From an uncultured Acidobacteriota bacterium (lineage in GTDB: Bacteria > Acidobacteriota > Terriglobia > Terriglobales > Acidobacteriaceae): 5,896 nt of DNA. A model generated the notes under the pieces. The model was not told the DNA's origin and made no database searches. It saw only the letters and a list, made by a program, of their open reading frames with translations. The position numbers were made by a program, and so were the translations under genes. The stretch lies in NCBI GenBank assembly GCA_903832475.1, contig CAILBQ010000767.1:1-5896 (forward strand), read 5' to 3'. How positions within the stretch are numbered: the stretch's first letter is position 1; every line of letters begins with the position of its first letter. Of this stretch, positions 1-5,090 are shown one piece after another.

Positions 1-878
1 ACCGCAACAGCGTCCAACTCGGGGATGAGAGCCTCCACCTGACCCCCTACCTTCGTTTTCCCGGGAGAATCACTTCAATATCCGTCGACCCCTCTGAGCA
101 GCTTCTCGTCGCCAACTCCATCGAGCCAGCGTCTCCAGAAAATTCCACCGCCGACTCCTCTGTTTCCGCCGCGCCCATCACCCTCAACAACACCAGGGCC
201 AGCGGCACCAACCAGACTCTGCTCCGTATCCTGCGCCTCGATACCCGCTCCGTCATGCTCTTCAGCCATACCGCCGGCAACGTCCGCCTTGCCATCGATG
301 GCGAAGGCTACTACGAAGCCGCCCGCGGCAGCGGCAACAAGTGGATCATCACCTATGACGACTTTCACGGGGCCACCATTCCCATCCTGCCCGTCGAATC
401 CACCTGCTCGCCCTCCCTTGAGGTAGTCACCCACTCCACCATCCTGGCCTCCGCCTGCAACACCCAGGGAGGCCGCATCCTGACCATGTTGACCCGCGAC
501 AAGCGTCGCCTCTGGGAAGCCACCGCTCCCCCCACCCAGGTCTGGCCCATCCTCGTCGAATCCCGCGACGGCCAGCGCTTCGCCCGCGCCACCCTCACCG
601 TCTCCCACGCCATCGGCGCAAACTACGCGCTCGACAACAGCGATATCCGCGGAGAGCTGATCCAGGTCTATGACTCGGCAACTGGCAAAATCGTCCTCGA
701 CGGCCCCGCGACGCCGATACTCGACGGCGGCGGCAACTTCGCACTTTCCCCCTCCGGAAAGCGCTTCGCCGTTCTCAACGCCGGCGCCCTCCAGGTCTTC
801 AACCTGCCTGAGCCCCCACCCCTGCCCCCAGTCAGCAACTCCGCCCCCCTCATCGAAGCAAAAACCCCAGCAAAGTAG
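1..878 (+). CDS. C-terminal part of a probable beta-propeller (WD40/YVTN-like) protein, 5' end missing
   Basis: The reading frame is open from the first bases of the window (first full codon at 3-5) to a TAG at 876-878. This gives 291 visible residues with no start codon, so the gene is cut by the window edge. The first ATG, at 255, lies well inside the open frame and is unlikely to be the true start. The visible protein is a series of short beta-strand-like segments typical of propeller blades: SISVDPSEQLLVA near residues 25-37, LIQVYDSATGKIVLDG near 219-234 and FALSPSGKRFAVLN near 246-258. It ends in a proline-rich tail (PEPPPLPPV near 269-277). The repeated pattern 'S.DPS...LLVA' / 'LSPSGKRFAVL' resembles WD40 or quinoprotein-type blades. 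No catalytic motif is visible. The N-terminus is missing, so a signal peptide or other domain cannot be judged. The stop codon runs directly into a tandem repeat. The exact function is unknown. Confidence 0.75.
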   Translation, partial: RNSVQLGDESLHLTPYLRFPGRITSISVDPSEQLLVANSIEPASPENSTADSSVSAAPITLNNTRASGTNQTLLRILRLDTRSVMLFSHTAGNVRLAIDGEGYYEAARGSGNKWIITYDDFHGATIPILPVESTCSPSLEVVTHSTILASACNTQGGRILTMLTRDKRRLWEATAPPTQVWPILVESRDGQRFARATLTVSHAIGANYALDNSDIRGELIQVYDSATGKIVLDGPATPILDGGGNFALSPSGKRFAVLNAGALQVFNLPEPPPLPPVSNSAPLIEAKTPAK

Positions 879-982
879 CGCACAAAAAAGTCTGTCCTCC
901 TAAGCGACAAAAAAGTCTGTCCTCCTAAGCGCACAAAGAAGGTCTGTCGTCGTAAGCGCCCAAAAACGGTCTGTCATCCTGA
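878..982. repeat. Tandem repeat, about 26 bp, four copies, starting at the stop codon of the upstream gene
   Basis: Four consecutive units lie at 878-903, 904-928, 929-955 and 956-982, with lengths 26, 25, 27 and 27 nt. Each has the form gcg(c)-ac-A-rich tract, then (g)tctgtc-ntc-nt-aa/ga. The first two differ only by one inserted base, while the third and fourth are progressively more diverged. The last unit grades into a common 'tcatcctgagcgaagcgaag' module. The stop codon TAG of the upstream gene occupies the place of the TAA that precedes each later unit, so the array is in register with the end of that gene. No open frame of interest runs through it. Confidence 0.85.
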
Positions 983-996
983 GCGAAGCGAAGGAT
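976..996. repeat. Short palindromic intergenic module (atcct ... aggat)
   Basis: The arms atcct (976-980) and aggat (992-996) are inverted repeats around an 11-nt centre, gagcgaagcga. This 'tcctgagcgaagcgaagga' type of module recurs between genes in many bacterial genomes, which is background knowledge and was not searched here. A diverged relative with a 'gagcgagcgcagcgag' core lies at about 2708-2723. It has no T-run, so it is not a classical intrinsic terminator. Confidence 0.55.
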
Positions 997-1000
997 CCGT

Positions 1001-1056
1001 GTTTGCCTTTGTCCTTGTTTTTCTGGTCTGTCATTCCCGCAGGGGATCTGTTTCTC
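1001..1056. repeat. Repeat head module, copy A
   Basis: A pyrimidine-rich lead (gtttgcctttgtccttg, from 1001) is followed by tcattcccgcaggggatctg and tttctc, ending at 1056. The same arrangement occurs at 2635-2684 and 2744-2794 on the same strand. The core is a near-palindrome (attccc / gggga). The degenerate 1057-1160 stretch follows it, and then a 16-bp tandem repeat equivalent to the tail of the 65-bp units further right. I see nothing coding in 879-1206 beyond these repeats. Confidence 0.7.
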
Positions 1057-1160
1057 ATACCCGAAAGGCAACTTCAGACGCCGTCGCCCGTGCGGCACAG
1101 CCGCGTCCAGTGCCTGCACAGCAGGTGCCGAGCAGCGCGAGGACCACGCGAAGCGCCCGC

Positions 1161-1208
1161 CCGCACGGCAGGTGCCCCGCACGGCAGGTGCCCCGCACGG
1201 CAGGTGCT
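1161..1208. repeat. Three tandem copies of a 16-bp repeat
   Basis: The unit ccgcacggcaggtgcc occurs at 1161-1176, 1177-1192 and 1193-1208. The copies are identical except for the last base of the third. The same core forms the 3' end of each 65-bp unit at 2766-3025. The last two bases of the array (1207-1208) are part of the stop codon of the minus-strand dehydrogenase gene. A more diverged version (gcctgcacagcaggtgcc) sits upstream, near 1111-1129. Confidence 0.85.
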
Positions 1209-2385
1209 AGAACGCCGGTATCCCCGTGATATGCGCGCCAATGATCAGCGCATGAATGTCATGCGTCCCCTCATACGTCTTCACCGACTCCAGGTTCATC
1301 ATGTGCCGCATGATCGGATAATCCTCGGTGATCCCGTTTCCGCCCAGGATGTCCCTGGCCATCCGCGCCGTCTCCAGCGCCATCCACACATTGTTCCGCT
1401 TGGCCAGCGAGATAATCTCATGCGTCAGCGTCCCCGCATCCTTCATTCGCCCCGCATGCAGCGACAAGAGCTGCGCCTTCGAGATTTCCGAGATCATCCA
1501 AACCAGCTTTTCCTGGATCATCTGATGACTCGCAATCGGCTCGTTGCGAAACTGCTTCCGCATCAGCGAATACTGCAATGCCGTGTCGTAGCACGCCATC
1601 GCCGCCCCAATCGCTCCCCAGCTGATCCCATACCGCGCCTGGTTCAAGCACATCAGCGGACTCTTCAGCCCACCCGAGCCCGGCAGCAGGTTGCTCGCCG
1701 GAATCTTCACTTCCTGCAACGAAAGCCCCGCCGTCACCGAAGCCCGCAGCGACCATTTCCCATGCACTTCATCCGCCTTGAACCCCGGCCGGTCCGTCTC
1801 CACCAGAAATCCGCGAACCTTATCGTCCTCTTCCGTCACCTTGGCCCAGATGATGGCCACGTCGGCAATCGTCCCCGACGTGATCCACATCTTCTCGCCG
1901 GTCAGCACGTACTCGTCGCCCACCTTGCGCGCCCGCGTCGTCATCCCACCGGGATTCGACCCAAACCCCGGCTCCGTCAATCCGAAACAGCCCAGCTTCC
2001 GCCCAGCTGCCAGCTCCGGCAGCCACTTCTGCTTCTGCTCCTCCGAGCCAAACGTGTAAATCGGATACATCACCAGCGCCGACTGCACGCTGACAAAGCT
2101 GCGGAACCCGGAATCCCCGCGCTCAAACTCCTGCATGACGATCCCGTACTCGACGTTCGACATCCCCGCGCAGCCATACCCGTGCAGATTGGCGCCAAAG
2201 AACCCCATCTCACCCATCAGCGGCACCAGCTCCCGCGGAAACCGCCCCTCGCGATAGCAGCCCTCGATAATCGGAATCAGGTTGTCTTCAATAAATCCCC
2301 GCGCCGTATCGCGAACCATCCGCTCATCTTCATTGAGCAGCGAATCAAACTTGAGAAAATCCACGTTCTTGAACTTGAAACCCAT
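1207..2385 (-). CDS. gcdH: Glutaryl-CoA dehydrogenase (acyl-CoA dehydrogenase family)
   Basis: This is a cytoplasmic FAD flavoenzyme of 392 residues, the usual length for the family. It is expected to oxidise and decarboxylate glutaryl-CoA to crotonyl-CoA, passing electrons to electron-transfer flavoprotein, in lysine, tryptophan or aromatic breakdown. The first acyl-CoA dehydrogenase signature is CFGLTEPGFGSNP near 133-145, with Asn144 where the pattern usually has Asp. The segment FRSFVSVQSALVM (about 94-106) carries the Arg95-Ser pair that binds the glutaryl carboxylate in known enzymes. GGNGI lies at about 348-352, and TYEGTHDIHALI contains the catalytic base Glu372. Glu88, Arg95 and Tyr371 match human mature Glu87, Arg94 and Tyr369, the network associated with decarboxylating enzymes (the non-decarboxylating type has Val for Tyr). 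The ATG at 2385 is preferred to a GTG at 2394 because the purine-rich site sits 8 nt before the ATG and overlaps the GTG. No ETF or other pathway gene is adjacent, so it is probably transcribed alone. Confidence 0.88.
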   Translation of the reverse strand: MGFKFKNVDFLKFDSLLNEDERMVRDTARGFIEDNLIPIIEGCYREGRFPRELVPLMGEMGFFGANLHGYGCAGMSNVEYGIVMQEFERGDSGFRSFVSVQSALVMYPIYTFGSEEQKQKWLPELAAGRKLGCFGLTEPGFGSNPGGMTTRARKVGDEYVLTGEKMWITSGTIADVAIIWAKVTEEDDKVRGFLVETDRPGFKADEVHGKWSLRASVTAGLSLQEVKIPASNLLPGSGGLKSPLMCLNQARYGISWGAIGAAMACYDTALQYSLMRKQFRNEPIASHQMIQEKLVWMISEISKAQLLSLHAGRMKDAGTLTHEIISLAKRNNVWMALETARMARDILGGNGITEDYPIMRHMMNLESVKTYEGTHDIHALIIGAHITGIPAF

Positions 2386-2393
2386 GCCGCGCA

Positions 2394-2400
2394 CCCTTTC
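2394..2400 (-). promoter_or_regulatory. Ribosome binding site that decides the dehydrogenase start
   Basis: On the minus strand the sequence reads GAAAGGG, then 8 nt, then ATG at 2385. An in-frame GTG codon (2392-2394) shares its first base with the last G of this site, so it could not be served by it. This supports the ATG start. The match to AGGAGG is only partial. Confidence 0.5.
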
Positions 2401-2500
2401 GTTGGCTCAGGTACGCCCACGCGCCCCAAATCCCAAACGCCAAAGAATAACAGGTCCCTCAGTGAGTGCGGAACTTAACCTGAACACGGTTTCGTTCTGT

Positions 2501-2563
2501 GAAAGGGCACGACTTGAGTCGTGCCGATGAGAACTAGGAAAGGAAGCGGGCTTTAGCCCCTGC
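2501..2563. repeat. Two-hairpin intergenic element, copy 1
   Basis: The first hairpin has 9-bp arms, ggcacgact (2506-2514) and agtcgtgcc (2517-2525), with a 2-nt loop. A 22-nt spacer follows. The second hairpin is gggct (2548-2552), tt, agccc (2555-2559), and the element ends in ctgc. Copy 2 at 3996-4058 aligns over all 63 positions without gaps, with 49 identical by my count. Nearly all differences fall in the spacer, and the one stem change is compensated. The element looks like a REP/BIME-type repeat. It lies upstream of the dehydrogenase gene, outside any coding frame. Confidence 0.8.
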
Positions 2564-2588
2564 TTATCCGTCGCGCGCCAGGTGCCTT

Positions 2589-2616
2589 ATCCATCCCGTA
2601 GTCTTGCAGGATGGGT
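2589..2616. repeat. Imperfect inverted repeat
   Basis: The arms atccatcc (2589-2596) and ggatgggt (2609-2616) can pair over 8 positions, including one G-T pair, around a 12-nt loop. It is another palindromic module in the 647-bp gap between the dehydrogenase and the ABC ATPase. The function is unknown. It lacks a following T-run on either strand, so it is not a clear terminator. Confidence 0.45.
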
Positions 2617-2634
2617 GGGATATGCGTCACTCCA

Positions 2635-2684
2635 CTTGCTTTTGCTTTTCTTTCTGTCATTCCCCTCAGGGGAATCTGCTTCTC
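2635..2684. repeat. Repeat head module, copy B
   Basis: A pyrimidine-rich lead (cttgcttttgcttttcttt) precedes a perfect 8-bp palindrome, attcccct-c-aggggaat, and then ctgcttctc. It is a direct-orientation copy of the modules at 1001-1056 and 2744-2794. It is not followed by the 65-bp unit's tail, so it is a head alone. Between it and copy C lies an A-run and a diverged 'gagcgagcgcagcgag' module (about 2690-2740). Confidence 0.7.
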
Positions 2685-2743
2685 CACAACAAAAAAACTG
2701 TAATCCCGAGCGAGCGCAGCGAGTCTGAGGACCGGCTTCTGCC

Positions 2744-2794
2744 GTTGCCCTTGCCTTTCTTTCTGTCATTCCCCTTAGGGGAATCTGCTTCTGC
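2744..2794. repeat. Repeat head module, copy C, leading into the 65-bp array
   Basis: The lead gttgcccttgcctttcttt is followed by attcccct-t-aggggaat and ctgcttctgctc. Its 3' half is the beginning of the first 65-bp unit, so the array appears to have grown from a head-plus-tail element whose lead was not duplicated. Confidence 0.7.
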
Positions 2795-3025
2795 TCTTGA
2801 GCGAACCGCGTCCGCCCGCACGGCAGGTGCTCATTCCCCTTAGGGGAACCTGCTTCTGCTCTTGCGCGAAGCGCGTCCGCCCGTACGGCAGGTGCTCATT
2901 CCGCTTGGGGGAACCTGCTTCTGCTCTTGCGCGAAGCGCGTCTGCCCGCACGGCAGGTGCTCATTCCCCTTGGGGGAACCTGCTTCTGCCCTTGCGCGAA
3001 GCGCGCCCGCCTGGACGGCAGGTCC
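2766..3025. repeat. Tandem array of four 65-bp units
   Basis: Units lie at 2766-2830, 2831-2895, 2896-2960 and 2961-3025, each exactly 65 bp with no gaps. Each begins tcattcc.ctt.ggggaa, continues ctgcttctg and cttgcgcgaagcgcg, and ends in a tail like cccgcacggcaggtgc. Units 1 and 2 differ at four positions, and units 2 and 3 at four. Unit 4 is most diverged near its end. Two small hairpins are visible per unit: attcccc/ggggaat (one mismatch in unit 3) and cgcg-aag-cgcg (broken in unit 1). Since 65 is not a multiple of three, the frame shifts at each unit, so the array cannot encode a repeated peptide. It ends 7 nt before the ATPase stop codon and has no T-run for a terminator. Confidence 0.92.
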
Positions 3026-3032
3026 CAAGTCC

Positions 3033-3869
3033 CTACGCCAGAAACTCCTTCAAGAACGGATCGGCGCTCGTCACCAGCCCCTCCGTGCTCCCATCGAAAA
3101 TCAGCTTCCCCTCATGCAGCACCAGAAAGGTCGTCTCCGGGTTCGTCGTCCCATGCGGCAGCGGCACCACTCCGCCTTTTTCCGTATCGAACCGGTGCGT
3201 CGCCATCGTGAACGCGTCCTGCAGCCGGTGCGTCACCAGCAGCGCCGGCGTTTTGTACACGTCCCGCTCCTTGATGATCAATTCATCGATGGTCGTCGAA
3301 GTCACCGGGTCCAGCCCGCCCGTCGGCGAGTCATACAGCAGAAACTGCGGCTGATCGATAATCGCCCGCGCAATCGCCACCCGCCGCCGCATCCCGCCTG
3401 ACAGCGAAGCCGGCAGCATGTCATACGTGTGCTCCAGCTCGACAAACCTCAACGCCTCGCGCACCCGCCCATCGATCTCGTCCACCGGCAAATGCCGCTC
3501 CATCAACTGGTAGCCGACATTGTCCCGCACCGTCAGCGAATCGAACAGCGCGCTTTCCTGGAACACCATCCCAGTCAGCGTCCGCAGCGCCAGCAGCTTG
3601 TGCTCCGGCATCTTCGTGATCTCCTGCCCAAACAGAAAGATCCGCCCCGAATCCGGCCGCAGCAGCCCATTCGCCAGCTTCAGCACCACGCTCTTGCCCA
3701 CCCCCGCCGGCCCCAGCAGAATCCGCGTTTCCGCCGGCTTCACCTTGAAGCTGACCTTCTCCAGCACCGGCGGCCCGTTGAACCGCAGCGACACATCCTC
3801 AAACACCAGCACCGAGTGCGCCGGATGCTCCGCCGTTTCCTGCGCTTCGACTTGTGGCGTGGTGGCCAT
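3033..3869 (-). CDS. mlaF: MlaF-type ABC transporter ATPase with a non-canonical Walker B
   Basis: This is the ATP-binding subunit, on the cytoplasmic face, of an Mla-type phospholipid transporter. It has 278 residues, close to E. coli MlaF. Motifs in order are Walker A GPAGVGKS (53-60), Q-loop Gln104 in VFQESALFDSLTV, signature LSGGM (156-160) followed by RRRVAIARA, D-loop GGLDP (about 184-188) and H-loop His214 in LVTHR. Walker B reads FLLYDSP, so Ser181 occupies the place of the catalytic glutamate. The C-terminal extension after 220 (VVPLPHGTTNPETTFLVLHEGK) is typical of these ATPases, with the last strand turning into FDG. The ATG at 3869 has GAGG 10 nt upstream. An in-frame TTG at 3878 would add three residues and has GAGGAG 11 nt upstream, so it is a real alternative. 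The permease gene lies upstream on the same strand across a 261-bp gap. No MCE gene follows. Confidence 0.87.
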   Translation of the reverse strand: MATTPQVEAQETAEHPAHSVLVFEDVSLRFNGPPVLEKVSFKVKPAETRILLGPAGVGKSVVLKLANGLLRPDSGRIFLFGQEITKMPEHKLLALRTLTGMVFQESALFDSLTVRDNVGYQLMERHLPVDEIDGRVREALRFVELEHTYDMLPASLSGGMRRRVAIARAIIDQPQFLLYDSPTGGLDPVTSTTIDELIIKERDVYKTPALLVTHRLQDAFTMATHRFDTEKGGVVPLPHGTTNPETTFLVLHEGKLIFDGSTEGLVTSADPFLKEFLA

Positions 3870-3995
3870 TGTTCTCAAACCTCGACGAGCTCCTCAAAAA
3901 TCCAAGAACCGAAACGCTTTGCAGCCCCGGTCTAGAAGGCTGTGTAACAGGGCAGGACCCTAAAGGCCGAATGGAACGCGCTTGAAACGCTTTGT

Positions 3996-4058
3996 GGAAG
4001 GGCATGACTTCAGTCATGCCGCCCAGACCCGAGGAAGAAACCGGGCTTTAGCCCCTGC
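3996..4058. repeat. Two-hairpin intergenic element, copy 2
   Basis: The first hairpin has arms ggcatgact (4001-4009) and agtcatgcc (4012-4020), the second gggct (4043-4047) and agccc (4050-4054). The spacing is identical to copy 1 at 2501-2563. It occupies the space between the permease stop and the ATPase start. Transcribed from the permease side, the hairpins would sit in the inter-cistronic RNA of the presumed operon. An 11-bp direct repeat, gaaacgctttg, occurs at 3984-3994 beside the element and again at 3911-3921. Confidence 0.8.
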
Positions 4059-4130
4059 CAGTCCCGCGCCGCGCAGACTCCACTCGATCGCTCAACCTCA
4101 CATAACCCCCGGAAGCGGCGTCGCCACCCG

Positions 4131-4913
4131 CTACATGGGCGGAAACACCCAAAGCATGATGCGGCTCAGCAAAAAATCCATCAAAATGATCATGATCGAC
4201 GACACCACCACCGCCTGCGTCGTCGAACGCCCAACTCCCTGCGTCCCGCCCGTCGTCTTCATCCCGTAATAGCACCCGATCAGCGAGATGATGAACCCGA
4301 AAAAGATCGGCTTGGTCAGTCCCTGGATAATGTCTGAAAACACCAGCGCCTGGTACGCCGAGTCGAAATATTGCGTCCCGTTCTGCGCGCTGAAGACCAC
4401 CGCCACAAACGCACCGCCCGCCGTCCCCAGCGTGTCCGACACAATCGTCAGCAAAAACAGCATCACCACCGTCGACAACATGCGCGGCGTGACCAGCTTC
4501 TTCATCGGATCGGTGCCGAGCGCCCGCATCGCATCGATCTGCTCGGTCACCTGCATCGACCCCAGCTCGCTGGCCATCCCGCCCGCGTTCCGCCCCGAGA
4601 CCATCAGCCCCGTCAGCACCGGCGCCAGCTCGCGAATCATCGACAGCGAAACAAATCTCCCCGTGTACGCCTGCGCCCCAAACTGCGCCAGCGAAGCCGC
4701 CGACTGCAGCGCCAGCACGCCTCCCGTAAAAAATCCCGTCAGCACCACAATCGGAATCGACCCCACCCCGATCAAATCCGCCTGCGTCACCACGTCGCTC
4801 CAGTAATGCGGCGCGCGAAACAAATTCGCCAGCGCCTCTCCGCAGAACAGCGTAAATTCCTGCACCGCGAACAGCATGCGCTTGGCGAGGGTGTCGAGGC
4901 TTTCAATAGGCAT
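4131..4913 (-). CDS. mlaE: MlaE-type ABC transporter permease
   Basis: This is the inner-membrane permease subunit of an Mla-type lipid transporter, which works with an MlaF ATPase and an MCE-domain protein. It has 260 residues, the same length as E. coli MlaE. The family hallmark block is intact: LSMIRELAPVLTGLMVSGRNAGGMASELG runs through about 89-118, followed by SMQVTEQIDAMRALGTDP (119-136) and the PR pair at 143-144. The second conserved region, GCYYGMKTTGGTQGVGRSTT (about 213-232), precedes the last membrane helix. Hydrophobic stretches lie near 48-68, 95-107, 147-173, 203-216 and 235-255. The ATG at 4913 is the only ATG or GTG between the upstream in-frame stop (4932-4934) and the conserved region's start. 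It has no clear Shine-Dalgarno match. It is the first gene of the presumed permease-ATPase transcript, and it is divergent from the VTT gene. Confidence 0.93.
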   Translation of the reverse strand: MPIESLDTLAKRMLFAVQEFTLFCGEALANLFRAPHYWSDVVTQADLIGVGSIPIVVLTGFFTGGVLALQSAASLAQFGAQAYTGRFVSLSMIRELAPVLTGLMVSGRNAGGMASELGSMQVTEQIDAMRALGTDPMKKLVTPRMLSTVVMLFLLTIVSDTLGTAGGAFVAVVFSAQNGTQYFDSAYQALVFSDIIQGLTKPIFFGFIISLIGCYYGMKTTGGTQGVGRSTTQAVVVSSIMIILMDFLLSRIMLWVFPPM

Positions 4914-5090
4914 AGGCGAATGAGTGGGAAGTCAGTTTGGGTCGCGTACTGGGTCCAGGACGTTGAGTTCACCGTCAGAATAGCGTATTTGCCCCGCCAG
5001 CCGGTCACGCTCGCTGTTTCCCTCACGAATTCGCCTTGACGGCGTTTCCAACTACCCGGCATCTAACCACCGATGAGGACGCCCGCTCCG
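4914..5090. promoter_or_regulatory. Divergent upstream region of mlaE and the VTT gene
   Basis: The two flanking genes read outward, so both promoters should lie here. This is inferred from layout. On the plus strand TTGACG at 5036-5041 resembles a -35 box, with TCTAAC at 5062-5067 as a weak, over-spaced -10 candidate. On the minus strand no convincing pair was found. No operator-like palindrome stands out. Confidence 0.4.

Noticed and set aside
75..608. Minus-strand 177-codon Gly/Asp-rich frame
   Set aside because: It is antisense to the propeller gene, and its Gly/Ala/Asp-rich composition is typical of a shadow of GC-rich coding DNA.
2436..2450. Minus-strand TTATTCT as a -10 box for gcdH
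   Set aside because: It has four matches at best and no acceptable -35 at 16-18 nt, so a promoter cannot be supported.
1003..2478. A 491-codon plus-strand open frame
   Set aside because: It lies antisense to the well-supported glutaryl-CoA dehydrogenase, is rich in Arg, Pro and His as expected from reading C-ending codons backwards, and its first part runs through tandem repeats.
2766..3025. CRISPR array
   Set aside because: The units are contiguous 65-bp copies with no unique spacers, and no cas genes are present.
2501..3025. Insertion sequence or MITE
   Set aside because: No transposase, no terminal inverted repeats bounding the region and no convincing target-site duplication were seen. 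The elements are better described as short palindromic repeats.
2994..3032. Intrinsic terminator for the ATPase gene from the gcgc-gaa-gcgc hairpin
   Set aside because: The stem is only four pairs and no T-run follows on the minus strand.
2797..3401. Overlapping plus-strand open frames through the 65-bp array with CFCSCAKR-like repeated peptides
   Set aside because: The 65-bp period shifts frame at each unit, so the same peptide appears in three different frames. The frames then continue antisense into the ATPase gene. This is repeat DNA, not a coding repeat.
4371..5039. Plus-strand 222-codon Arg/His-rich frame
   Set aside because: It is antisense to mlaE with composition typical of a reverse-strand shadow, and has no hydrophobic core or motif.
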